NCBI GenBank assembly: GCA_030765735.1
Contig: JAVCBZ010000026.1
Span: 1 to 37,269, forward strand
Direction: 5' to 3'
DNA: 37,269 bases
Origin: Candidatus Susulua stagnicola
GTDB lineage: Bacteria; Omnitrophota; Gorgyraeia; Duberdicusellales; 4484-171
The notes below the pieces were generated by a model that had not been told where the DNA came from, did not search any database, and worked only from the letters and a program-made list of their open reading frames with translations. The first letter of the stretch is position 1. Each line of letters opens with the position of its first letter. This document shows, piece after piece, positions 8,685-17,077 of this stretch. The position numbers were made by a program, and so were the translations under genes.

Positions 8685-10397
8685 ATGAAAGTTGCCATAT
8701 ACGCTCGCTATTCTTCTGAAAACCAAAGCGCCAAAAGCATTGACGACCAAATACGCGTATGCAAAGACTATGCCGGAAAAAATAACTTTCTTGTAGAAGA
8801 CGAACACGTCTATGTTGATAAGGCAATTTCAGGGTCTATTGTTGACCGGCCCGGATTGCAGGCTTTGGAAAAGGCTGCCGAGAATAAAGAATTTGATACT
8901 GTGATTGTAGATGACTTATCCCGGATATCACGAAGCAACCATCAAATGTTGACTTTAGTTCTTAAATTCAACTACCTGCAAATTAGAATTATCTCTGTAT
9001 CAGACGGTATCTCTACAGATGATGACAATTCTAAATTAGGCATTCATCTGCGCGGGCTTATGAATGAACTTTATCTTGATGACCTTAAAAAGAAAACCAT
9101 GCGTGGATTAGAAGGCCAGAAAATCCGCGGTTTTAGTGTAGGCGAAAATGTATTTGGCTATTTTACCGAACCGGTCGGCGAGCTAAGGATTGGCAAAAGG
9201 GGTGAAGCAAAGCATGACGGGATGATCCATAAAATAAATCCTGAGCAAGCCGATATAGTAAAAAGGATATTTAATGAGTTCTCCGGAGGTAAAAGCTTAA
9301 GAAAACTTGCCGCATCGCTTAATGAGGACAAAATCCCTACTAAACGCGGGCTTTCCGGTGGTTGGAATATTTCCAGTTTACGCAGAATCTTACAAAATAA
9401 AAAATATATTGGTATCTGGATATGGAAAACAACCAAAACCGTCCGAGATCCTCTGACCGGGAAAAAGAAAATTGTTTCGCGTCCCGAAAAGGAGCATTTA
9501 TCCACACGCAGAAAAGATTTAATAATTATTGAGCAGGATATTTGGGATAAAACCAGGGAAAGGTGGTCTAAAATGGTAGGCGCCTATCCTCTATCTAAAA
9601 AGGCAAGAGCAAACGGCCAAAAACAAAAAAGTTATGTTCATTGTGCCCCAACTCATCTTTTTTCGGGAACAATGAAATGCCACTGTTGTAACGGGCCAAT
9701 TGTTCTTGTCAGCGGAAAAGGCGACGGTTACTATGGTTGTTATAATTTTCGCCGTAAAACCTGTACTAATAAATTATTAGTATCCCGTAAGCGTGTAGAA
9801 AAAACCATCCTCACTGCGCTACAAGAAAAGGTTTTGACTCTTAATAATATAAACTACATTTATAAGAATCTGGAAACCCAAATAGCAAAAAGATTAAACA
9901 ATAACCCTGAGGCCATAAAGAAGAAAAGAGCCCAGCATGATAAGCTTTCTTTAGAAATGCAGAATTACTTGAATTACATTAAGTTAGGTAACTTTTCAAA
10001 GGCCGTATCCGAAGCATTAAAGCACTGTGAATCGAGGTTTGAGCTGTTAACAGAAGAAATAAAATCCCTGGAATTCCAGAAGAGCAACACCTTTAAATCC
10101 CCTCCCCTAGAGTGGGTGAAACACCGTCTAGAACGTTTACAGGAAACACTTAGCAAGAAGGCCACCTCAGCAGCCCTTGTCTTAAAAGGGCTCCTATCCC
10201 CCATATCCCTTGAGCCTGTATTAAGCCCTGATAATGACTTCTATTCAGTAGTTAATGCTCAGGAAGGAAGGTTTAAACCCTATTACGTGGCCCATATAAA
10301 AGCACAAACCCTTGCTCTTCTCGATGAGAAGAACAAGGGTTCGAATTGGTTTCAGTGGCGGGGTCGATGGGATTCGAACCCACGATCACCTGCGTGA
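8685..10397 (+). CDS. Large serine recombinase (resolvase + recombinase + zinc-ribbon domains)
   Basis: 570 aa. YARYSSENQSAKSIDDQIRVCKDYA catalytic N-terminus, VDDLSRISR, CHCCNGP...YGCYNFRRKTC zinc ribbon. Final residues GRWDSNPRSPA come from antisense tRNA-Asp sequence. Confidence 0.93.
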   Translation: MKVAIYARYSSENQSAKSIDDQIRVCKDYAGKNNFLVEDEHVYVDKAISGSIVDRPGLQALEKAAENKEFDTVIVDDLSRISRSNHQMLTLVLKFNYLQIRIISVSDGISTDDDNSKLGIHLRGLMNELYLDDLKKKTMRGLEGQKIRGFSVGENVFGYFTEPVGELRIGKRGEAKHDGMIHKINPEQADIVKRIFNEFSGGKSLRKLAASLNEDKIPTKRGLSGGWNISSLRRILQNKKYIGIWIWKTTKTVRDPLTGKKKIVSRPEKEHLSTRRKDLIIIEQDIWDKTRERWSKMVGAYPLSKKARANGQKQKSYVHCAPTHLFSGTMKCHCCNGPIVLVSGKGDGYYGCYNFRRKTCTNKLLVSRKRVEKTILTALQEKVLTLNNINYIYKNLETQIAKRLNNNPEAIKKKRAQHDKLSLEMQNYLNYIKLGNFSKAVSEALKHCESRFELLTEEIKSLEFQKSNTFKSPPLEWVKHRLERLQETLSKKATSAALVLKGLLSPISLEPVLSPDNDFYSVVNAQEGRFKPYYVAHIKAQTLALLDEKNKGSNWFQWRGRWDSNPRSPA

Positions 10398-10434
10398 CAG
10401 GCAGGGGACTTAAGCCAGACTAATCGACGACCCC
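10356..10434 (-). tRNA. tRNA-Asp(GTC), 3' CCA encoded
   Basis: GGGGTCG...CCTGC-CTGTCAC-GCAGG...GTGGG-TTCGAAT-CCCAT-CGACCCC-G-CCA. Full cloverleaf, anticodon GTC. Confidence 0.95.
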
Positions 10435-10529
10435 GATAGATTTAAGATTATAAGTAAAAAGCCTGTTGTTGTCAAATTAAAAAATCAAATTTTTGTTGCC
10501 CTTGTCCTCCACCAAATAATATAAAACCA

Positions 10530-10603
10530 TGGGCGATACAGGACTTGAACCTGTGACCCCTACCATGTCAAGGTAGTACTCTAGCCAACTGAGCTAATCG
10601 CCC
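10530..10603 (-). tRNA. tRNA-Val(GAC)
   Basis: GGGCGATTAGCTCAGTTGGCTAGAGTACTACCTTGACATGGTAGGGGTCACAGGTTCAAGTCCTGTATCGCCCA. Anticodon GAC. Confidence 0.95.
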
Positions 10604-10621
10604 TATTTAAATAAAAAAATA

Positions 10622-10707
10622 TGCCGGGGGCGGGACTTGAACCCGCACGTCTCTTACGAAACAACAGATTTTAAGTCTGTGTTGTCTGCCAATTCCAACA
10701 CCCCGGC
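10622..10707 (-). tRNA. tRNA-Leu(TAA)
   Basis: GCCGGGGTGTTGGAATTGGCAGACAACACAGACTTAAAATCTG...long variable arm...GCGGGTTCAAGTCCCGCCCCCGGCA. Anticodon TAA. Confidence 0.95.
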
Positions 10708-10721
10708 ATAGTTAGTTCAAA

Positions 10722-10790
10722 GTTCATAGCTCATACTCATGGCTCATAGATATTAGTTCATAGATAATTTACTTTTAAACTATGAGCTAT
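10722..10790. repeat. Degenerate heptameric tandem repeat with inverted arm
   Basis: GTTCATA-GCTCATA-CTCATG-GCTCATA-GATATTA-GTTCATA. ATAGCTCATA (10726-10735) is perfectly inverted at 10781-10790 (TATGAGCTAT). Confidence 0.75.
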
Positions 10791-10800
10791 AAGCTACACA

Positions 10801-10872
10801 AGGCGTGGGCCGGATTTGAACCGGCGCGTAGCGGTTTTGCAGACCGCTGCCTTACCACTTGGCTACCACGCC
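10801..10872 (-). tRNA. tRNA-Cys(GCA)
   Basis: GGCGTGGTAGCCAAGTGGTAAGGCAGCGGTCTGCAAAACCGCTACGCGCCGGTTCAAATCCGGCCCACGCCT. Anticodon GCA, U73. Confidence 0.95.
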
Positions 10873-10912
10873 ACTATCTAATACTTTTATTTTTTAAAAA
10901 ACTATAGACAGA

Positions 10913-11146
10913 CTACTTTTTACTTTTTTCTTTTGGTTTTGATTTTTCTTTTGCTTTTACTTTTATCTTTCCGTCTCTAATTTCTTTCAGAGCATTATCT
11001 AAAACCTTCTCTCCAGGTTTATCAATTAAAACCTTTTCTCCATCAGCTAAAGCAATAGCTCTTTTTGCAGCTAAAATAGTTACTTCATAAATTGATCCAC
11101 TACTTGCTTTTAAAAGTTTTTCTAGGGGTATGCTTACTCCGCTCAT
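10913..11146 (-). CDS. rpoZ: DNA-directed RNA polymerase omega subunit
   Basis: 77 aa. YEVTILAAKRAIAL...NALKEIRDGKI omega-like core, located next to gmk. Confidence 0.85.
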   Translation of the reverse strand: MSGVSIPLEKLLKASSGSIYEVTILAAKRAIALADGEKVLIDKPGEKVLDNALKEIRDGKIKVKAKEKSKPKEKSKK

Positions 11147-11155
11147 TTCACTCTC

Positions 11156-11728
11156 CTATTTATCCGAATTAAGAATAATACTTTCTAGTTCCTTTAAGGT
11201 ATCTTTTATATTTCTGTTTATTACCGAATAATCATAATCTTTGGAAAGCTCCACTTCTTTTTTTGCAAGTTTTACTCTTTTCTTAATAACTCCTTTATCC
11301 TCATCCCTTTTTTCCATTCGCCGATAAAGTTCTTTTTCTGACGGTGCAACAAGAAAAATAGTAGTTACTTTTTTAGCCTTTAAATCTTTTTTAAGGCACA
11401 TTCCTCCTTTAACATCAATGCATAAAACAAGGTTTTTACCTGTTCTTTTGGCTAACCCATATAAAATCTTTGGCGTTCCGTAATAGTTTTCTAATACCTT
11501 CTGGTTTTCAAGAAAAAATTTATTTTTCTTTAGTCGTAAAAACTCATCTTCTTCAATAAAAAAATAGTCTTTTCCATCTTTTTCTTTATCTCGTTTTTTC
11601 CGAGTAGTTATGGTAACCCCTTTTACAAAATCTTTTTTTATTCTTTCCCGCGCAAACAATTGCTCAACAATGGTAGTTTTACCTGCCCCCCCTGGTCCAG
11701 AGATAATAAAAACTTTTGGATTTCTCAT
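11156..11728 (-). CDS. gmk: Guanylate kinase
   Basis: 190 aa. VFIISGPGGAGKTTIVEQL, TTRKKRDKEKDGKDYFFIEEDEF. Confidence 0.93.
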   Translation of the reverse strand: MRNPKVFIISGPGGAGKTTIVEQLFARERIKKDFVKGVTITTRKKRDKEKDGKDYFFIEEDEFLRLKKNKFFLENQKVLENYYGTPKILYGLAKRTGKNLVLCIDVKGGMCLKKDLKAKKVTTIFLVAPSEKELYRRMEKRDEDKGVIKKRVKLAKKEVELSKDYDYSVINRNIKDTLKELESIILNSDK

Positions 11729-12513
11729 TCTATATTCTGCGCCTGTTCTTTTATCCTTTCTAAATAATTTTTTCCTTCAATTATTAGCAAAGCTAAATTT
11801 TTCTTTTTGGTTTTGCTAGAAGCCGCATTTAATTCTCTTAAAATTTCTTGAGTTAAAAAATCTAAAGCTCTTCCTTGGGGCGTCCATTGCTTAGAATTAA
11901 TTTTGCTTTCTAATTTACTTATATAGAACAATGTTAAAGAAATCTCTTCATCAATATCTTCTCTCCCGTTTTCAATTTTATTAACTTTAGGTTTTTCTTT
12001 TTTTATCTTCTCAACATTGTTTTTTAATTTGCTTAGGTTCTCTATAATTTCCTTTTTTATGGCTTTTCCTTCTTTCTCTTTAAATTTTACAAACTTGTTT
12101 AAGACTTCTTTTATCGCTAAAGGGATTAACCCCTTATCTCTTTTTCCGCTATGGCTTAAAGAGATTGCTTGTGGCAAATTTAAAATATCACTTATTTCAA
12201 TATCAGCCTTTAGATTATACTTTTTATTTAAGGACTTTATCTGAGTAACATAACGACAAACAACCTCTTCGTCAACATATACTTTTTTAATTTGTGGCTT
12301 AGCTGAAAAAATAAAAACTTCTACCTTACCCCGATTAATCTTTTTTTTAATTTCTCGCTTAATTTTTTCTTCTAATAAAAGATCTTCAATTGGTAAATTA
12401 TGGATACAAATATCTAAATATTTAAAATTTGAAGACCTTAAAATTACTTGAGTAGTTTGCTCTCCTCTGCTTACTTGTGCAGAAGCATAAGCGGTCATTG
12501 ATCTCATATCCAA
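11725..12513 (-). CDS. yicC: YicC-family endoribonuclease
   Basis: 262 aa. MRSMTAYASAQ N-terminus, C-terminus GRALDFLTQEILRELNAASSK. Adjacent to gmk. Confidence 0.9.
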   Translation of the reverse strand: MDMRSMTAYASAQVSRGEQTTQVILRSSNFKYLDICIHNLPIEDLLLEEKIKREIKKKINRGKVEVFIFSAKPQIKKVYVDEEVVCRYVTQIKSLNKKYNLKADIEISDILNLPQAISLSHSGKRDKGLIPLAIKEVLNKFVKFKEKEGKAIKKEIIENLSKLKNNVEKIKKEKPKVNKIENGREDIDEEISLTLFYISKLESKINSKQWTPQGRALDFLTQEILRELNAASSKTKKKNLALLIIEGKNYLERIKEQAQNIE

Positions 12514-13010
12514 ATCTCCTTGTTGCTATTTTCTTGAGCTATTTTTTTTGAAGGATAAAGTTCGCAAACAATTTCATCAGGGTCAAACCATAATTTTATT
12601 TCTCTCTCAGCTTCCTCTATACTACTTGAAGCATGAATTACATTTTCAAACAAACCGGTTGTTAAAATTCTCCCATAAGCTCCTCTTATACTTATCGGAT
12701 CAGCCTGTTCAGGATTGGTTGCCCCAGCTATATCTCTAACTTTTTTAATGGCATCCTCTCCCCAATAAATCAAAGGCATAACTCTATTTTCCCCATGAAG
12801 CTGCCCTGTAATATACTTAGCTAGTTCTGGATAAAAAGATTCTTTTTGAAGATGATGATAGTGCTTATTAGCTAATTCAATATCAACCTTTACTATTTTT
12901 GCTCCAATTATTTTCAGTTTAGCTTCAGAAAGCCTGCTTAGAATATTCCCGGTAAGAGACTTTTTTAATCCATCTGGTTTAATAATAACTAAAGTAGCTT
13001 CATCCCTCAT
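12504..13010 (-). CDS. ndk: Nucleoside diphosphate kinase
   Basis: 168 aa. ATLVIIKPDGLKK, catalytic NVIHASSSIEEAEREI. Confidence 0.95.
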   Translation of the reverse strand: MRDEATLVIIKPDGLKKSLTGNILSRLSEAKLKIIGAKIVKVDIELANKHYHHLQKESFYPELAKYITGQLHGENRVMPLIYWGEDAIKKVRDIAGATNPEQADPISIRGAYGRILTTGLFENVIHASSSIEEAEREIKLWFDPDEIVCELYPSKKIAQENSNKEIWI

Positions 13011-13034
13011 TTTCTTTGAACCTCCTTATAAACT

Positions 13035-13862
13035 TTATTTTAATTTTTTAATAATTCGTTCTAGATCCTCTAAGCTGTAATACTCAACAACAATTCTACC
13101 ACGATTTTTCTTTTTGTTGAAGACTTTAACTTTAGTTCCTAATAATTTTTGAAGTCTCTCCTCTAGCTCAACTATAAAAGGATCGCTCTTCTTTTTCTTT
13201 TTAGACACCATCCTAACTTTATTTTCTATCTCTCTAACCGACATTCCTTCTTTTAAAATCTGATAAAATATTTTTTCTTGGGTTTGGATTTTATCAGCTC
13301 CTAAGATTGTTCGGGCCTGAGTTCGAGTAATCATTCTTTTACGCACAGCCTCTTTTATTTTTTCTGGTAATTTAAGTAATCGTAAAACATTTACCACTGT
13401 GGTCTTATCTTTGCCAACAAATTTAGCAACATCTTCTAATGAAAAATCAAAATCTTCGATTAACCTTTTAAAAGCTTCTGCTTCTTCTATGGGATTTAAA
13501 TCTTGTCTCTGAAGGTTTTCAACAATAGCTAAAACAAAAGCCTCTTTATCGTCTAGTTCCTTAATAATAGTTGGTATCTCCTTGAGCCCCAAAGACTTAG
13601 CAGCTTCATACCTTCTTTCTCCAGCAACAATTTCATAGCTTCCTCCACTTATTTCTCTTGCTACAATTGGTTGAATAAATCCTTTTTCTTTGATTGATCT
13701 AGTTAGTTCTCCTAATTCTTTTTCACTTATTTCTTGTCTAGGTTGGCATTTAGCAGGCTTTACTTTATCTAATGATAAGCGAATGAATTCTCTTGGTAAC
13801 ATTGCTGCTGTCTTTTTAGGAATAAGTGCATCCAATCCTCTACCTAAAACCTTTCTATCCAT
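13035..13862 (-). CDS. parB: Chromosome partitioning protein ParB
   Basis: 275 aa. RGLDALIPKK, IVAGERRYEAAKSLGLKEIP, VENLQRQDLNPIEEAEAFKRL. Confidence 0.97.
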   Translation of the reverse strand: MDRKVLGRGLDALIPKKTAAMLPREFIRLSLDKVKPAKCQPRQEISEKELGELTRSIKEKGFIQPIVAREISGGSYEIVAGERRYEAAKSLGLKEIPTIIKELDDKEAFVLAIVENLQRQDLNPIEEAEAFKRLIEDFDFSLEDVAKFVGKDKTTVVNVLRLLKLPEKIKEAVRKRMITRTQARTILGADKIQTQEKIFYQILKEGMSVREIENKVRMVSKKKKKSDPFIVELEERLQKLLGTKVKVFNKKKNRGRIVVEYYSLEDLERIIKKLK

Positions 13863-13913
13863 TTCCCCTCCTAGTTCTCCTATTAAATTAATTCAATTGC
13901 TAACCATAACTTG

Positions 13914-14705
13914 TTATTGGACTTCGATAGTTTTTTGTCCAACTTCTATCCTTTCTTTTAATACTTCCTGGGCTAAATTAAAATAGGCTTTGCTACCTAC
14001 ACAACCAGAATCATAAAAACATATTGGCTTACCAAAGCTAGGTGCTTCAGCAAGTCTTATATTTCGTGGCACAATAACATTAAATGTTTTTTTCTGAAAA
14101 AAATTCCTTACCTCCTCTATAACCTGTAAGGTAAGACGAGTACGAAAATCACCCATAGTAAGAAGAACTCCCTCTATCTCTAAAGACGGTTTTAGCCTCT
14201 CGCGAACTAATTCTATTGTATTAACCAATTTAGAAACTCCTTCCAAAGCATAATATTCACATTGGATTGGGATAATTAAGCTATCTGAAGCTACCAAAAC
14301 GTTTAATGTAAGTAACCCTAAAGATGGCGGCGCATCAATAATAATATAAGAAAAATCATCTTTTACTTGTTTTACTTTATCTTGTAGTTGCATCTCTCTA
14401 TTTTCAATATTTACTAACTCAACTTCTCCTCCGGTAAGAGAGATATCTGAAGGACTAATATATAAATTGGGCCATTTAGTAGGATAAATACTTTCTGAAA
14501 TACTAGTTTTACCCATGATTGTATCGTAAATTGAATTTTTGTCTTGACTATCAAACCCAACTCCTGAAGTAGCATTGCCTTGAGGATCCATATCTATAAG
14601 CAAAGTTTTTTTACCGGCTAAACCTAAAAGTGAGCTTAAATTAATAGCTGTAGTAGTTTTGCCTGTCCCCCCTTTTTGATTACAAATACCAATTATTTTG
14701 CCCAT
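13914..14705 (-). CDS. parA: Chromosome partitioning ATPase ParA/Soj
   Basis: 263 aa. Deviant Walker A IGICNQKGGTGKTTTAINL, IDAPPSLGLLTLN. Confidence 0.97.
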   Translation of the reverse strand: MGKIIGICNQKGGTGKTTTAINLSSLLGLAGKKTLLIDMDPQGNATSGVGFDSQDKNSIYDTIMGKTSISESIYPTKWPNLYISPSDISLTGGEVELVNIENREMQLQDKVKQVKDDFSYIIIDAPPSLGLLTLNVLVASDSLIIPIQCEYYALEGVSKLVNTIELVRERLKPSLEIEGVLLTMGDFRTRLTLQVIEEVRNFFQKKTFNVIVPRNIRLAEAPSFGKPICFYDSGCVGSKAYFNLAQEVLKERIEVGQKTIEVQ

Positions 14706-14725
14706 TTTTATTTACGAGTTTTTAC

Positions 14726-14741
14726 GTTTTCACGTGGAAAC
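14726..14741. promoter_or_regulatory. parS-like site 1 (5' UTR of parA)
   Basis: GTTTTCACGTGGAAAC, near-palindrome around CACGTG. Within a 23-bp block (CGTTTTCACGTGGAAACTTTAAA) repeated exactly at site 2. Confidence 0.8.
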
Positions 14742-14801
14742 TTTAAAAGCTTACTGATTTCTTACCTTTTTCTGTTTCCCTTTTCAGGTAAAACTTAATC
14801 T

Positions 14802-14831
14802 ATTCTAATACACCATAGGTAGTATTGTCAA
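14802..14831 (-). promoter_or_regulatory. Putative parAB promoter
   Basis: Minus strand TTGACA (14831-14826), 18-nt spacer, TAGAAT (14807-14802). Confidence 0.55.
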
Positions 14832-14862
14832 GCTTTTTGTATTAACCTCCTGCAAAAGGTAA

Positions 14863-15000
14863 ATTGTAACTCATATTGCGACAACATTCAACTCAAAATT
14901 CCTATTCTGTTTTTTGTTGGTTTTGCTACCTTACAAAATAACAGATTTTGAGAGCTATGGGCATTTTTTACCCTCTAACTGTCGCACTTGTGATTACAAT
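14863..15000. other. Nested dyad / candidate structured RNA between the parS-like sites
   Basis: ATTGTAA/TTACAAT, TGCGACA/TGTCGCA, CTCAAAAT/ATTTTGAG and CTGTTTTTTG/CAAAATAACAG are nested in order about one centre. No ORF is evident. Confidence 0.5.
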
Positions 15001-15053
15001 CTTCTTCCAAAGAAAGGGAGTTGACCCCTTTTATTCTACAGCTCGCTGATTGC

Positions 15054-15069
15054 GTTTTCACGTGGAAAC
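15054..15069. promoter_or_regulatory. parS-like site 2
   Basis: Identical GTTTTCACGTGGAAAC, 328 bp from site 1. Confidence 0.8.
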
Positions 15070-15139
15070 TTTAAATATACAGTTCCCCATTGCTTTTTTG
15101 GGTTTAGCTTTTTAGATATACAAAAAAATAGCTTTAGAA

Positions 15140-16600
15140 TTATTTTACTTGCTGAGCTTTAGATAGGCGTGATTGGTAACTTAAGGTAAAGATATTCTGT
15201 ACGAGCCAATAAATGGTCAATGCTGCTGGGAAACCATAGAATATAACTCCAATAAACACAGCAAAGAACAACCCCATAGACTTTTGTTGGGATGAAGCTG
15301 TAGGGGAGGATACAGTTATTTTTTGTTGTACTATCCCCATGATCATTAACAAAACAGGAAGAAGATTTAAATAATTTATAGGTGCTGGGAAAGGAAGTTG
15401 CAATAAATGATCTGGAGAGGCAAGATCTTTAATCCATAAAAAACTAGCCCCCCTAAATCCTATAAAACGATAAACAATCTGATAAAAAGCCATGATTATC
15501 GGTATCTGAAAAAATAAGGGTAAACAACCTCCTAAAGGATTTATTTTATGCTTACGGTATAGTCCAAGTGTTTCTTTTTGAATCTTTTGAGGATTATCCT
15601 TATATTTTGTTTTGAGCTCTTCAACTTCAGGTTGGATTTCTTGCATTTTCCTCATTGCTTTGCTACTTTTAGAAGTAAAAGGGAAGAGGACTAAAGAGGC
15701 TAAAGCTGAAAACACAACAATACTGACTCCCCAATTTTTAAAAATACCATAAAAGAAATAAAGAAGCTTTATCATCCATACAGCTATTCCATTAAAAAAC
15801 CCATAATACATAATTCCTTGCAACCCAAAGACTTCCAATTCTTTTTCAACCTGCGGGCCTAGATAAAGAAAGATTTCGTTGTTGGGAGACATTAAATATA
15901 GGTGTGCTTTTTTCTTGCCTTCGCTTACCCATTTTAGATCATAATCTCCTTTGAGCAAAGACATAGCATAATATCTATCTCGGGCTCCAGAAAACTTTAC
16001 ACTATTATAGGTAACCTCTTTTATTTTTCTTGGGGAAATTCTTTTTATTTTCTTATCTTGAGAATAAAAAATTTCTTGATACCTTTGGTCTAAAACCTTG
16101 GGACTCAGATAATTAGAAAATAAAACTACTGGCGTTGCAGGAAGAGGATTGATCTTTATTCCTAAAACATAATCTTGAAAATTAAATTCTTTTGTTTCTC
16201 CTTCTGGACCCTTAAATTCAAGAGTCTCACCTCTAAGTTTAAAAGTGAATTCTTTTTCCCGATCTTCAGGCAAAAGCCCTATATTTTGAAAAGGTAATTC
16301 ATATTCTTCTTCTCCTATAGCAATTTTTTTAATATAACCACCTGTAGTAGAATATGTTACAACAAAATTACCTACAGAAATTTTTGGCAATTCTAGGCTT
16401 TCTTCCTCATCTTCTAAAACTAGAGGAGTAGCCTCTTGAGATATTTCAGCAGGAAAAGTGTTAAACCTTGTTTCTACAGCTTGTTGTTGGCTATTTCCTT
16501 GAACTGGAGCTGGTTGTGGAACAAATTTGGCAACAACATGCGAATAAACAAGAAAAAACACAAGAGTTATTGAAAATGCTAAAAATAGTCGTTTTTCCAT
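15140..16600 (-). CDS. yidC: Membrane protein insertase YidC
   Basis: 486 aa. N-terminal TM and periplasmic domain, then FKNWGVSIVVFSALASLVLFPFTSKSSKAMRKMQEIQPEVEELKTKYKDNPQKIQKETLGLYRKHKINPLGGCLPLFFQIPIIMAFY. Confidence 0.97.
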   Translation of the reverse strand: MEKRLFLAFSITLVFFLVYSHVVAKFVPQPAPVQGNSQQQAVETRFNTFPAEISQEATPLVLEDEEESLELPKISVGNFVVTYSTTGGYIKKIAIGEEEYELPFQNIGLLPEDREKEFTFKLRGETLEFKGPEGETKEFNFQDYVLGIKINPLPATPVVLFSNYLSPKVLDQRYQEIFYSQDKKIKRISPRKIKEVTYNSVKFSGARDRYYAMSLLKGDYDLKWVSEGKKKAHLYLMSPNNEIFLYLGPQVEKELEVFGLQGIMYYGFFNGIAVWMIKLLYFFYGIFKNWGVSIVVFSALASLVLFPFTSKSSKAMRKMQEIQPEVEELKTKYKDNPQKIQKETLGLYRKHKINPLGGCLPLFFQIPIIMAFYQIVYRFIGFRGASFLWIKDLASPDHLLQLPFPAPINYLNLLPVLLMIMGIVQQKITVSSPTASSQQKSMGLFFAVFIGVIFYGFPAALTIYWLVQNIFTLSYQSRLSKAQQVK

Positions 16601-16601
16601 A

Positions 16602-16808
16602 TTATTTTATTGGGTCAAAACCCCCTTTTAGAAAAGGATTACAACGGAGGACACGTATAACAGTAAGCTTCAGAGCTTTAAAAAAAGGTTTTTTCAAAAA
16701 GGCTTCTTGTGCATACTCTGAACAAGTTGGAGTATAAATACAATGCTGCGGAAAAAATCTTGAAACAGAACGATATAGCCCTATTAAAAAAAGGGCTATT
16801 CTCCTCAT
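16602..16808 (-). CDS. yidD: Membrane protein insertion efficiency factor YidD
   Basis: 68 aa. [30 protein letters not shown]...[15 protein letters not shown]. Confidence 0.95.
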   Translation of the reverse strand: MRRIALFLIGLYRSVSRFFPQHCIYTPTCSEYAQEAFLKKPFFKALKLTVIRVLRCNPFLKGGFDPIK

Positions 16809-16942
16809 ATAGTAAGCCTTTTCCGCCCCTTTGCTCTTCTGCGTTTTATAATATTCTTACCACCAGCAGTAGCCTTACGAGCTCGATACCCTCTCTTTTT
16901 TTTAGCCTTAATATTTGTTGGTGTTTTTAAATTCTTTTTCAT
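16805..16942 (-). CDS. rpmH: 50S ribosomal protein L34
   Basis: Translated by hand; not in the ORF track: [45 protein letters not shown] (45 aa). Stop overlaps the yidD start (ATGA). Confidence 0.95.
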   Translation of the reverse strand: MKKNLKTPTNIKAKKKRGYRARKATAGGKNIIKRRRAKGRKRLTI

Positions 16943-17023
16943 CTTTTAATTATAATGGTTTTCCCTATTTTATTGCCTTGCTTTTAATTTTAAGGCCCTA
17001 CTCCCAAACAATATTAGTGATGG

Positions 17024-17066
17024 ATCCAATAAAACCCTTCGGGTATCTGTCTTCGACAGATTGGAT
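17024..17066 (-). promoter_or_regulatory. Three-way-junction-like leader upstream of rpmH
   Basis: ATCCAAT (17024-17030) / ATTGGAT (17060-17066) enclosing ACCC-TTC-GGGT (17034-17044) and CTGTC-TTC-GACAG (17047-17059). Just downstream of the minus-strand promoter. Confidence 0.6.
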
Positions 17067-17077
17067 GCATAGGTGAA

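Noticed and set aside
8547-8807. Minus-strand 86-aa ORF over the recombinase start
   Set aside because: Translation comes from the palindromic leader and antisense recombinase; no homology.
10362-10397. C-terminal residues RWDSNPRSPA of the recombinase as a genuine conserved protein motif
   Set aside because: This peptide is the standard translation of an antisense tRNA T-arm/acceptor stem; treated as read-through into tRNA-Asp.
14863-15000. Calling the nested dyad a 6S RNA
   Set aside because: Rod-with-bubble architecture is suggestive, but no family-specific sequence was recognised and strand is unknown; kept only as a candidate structured element.
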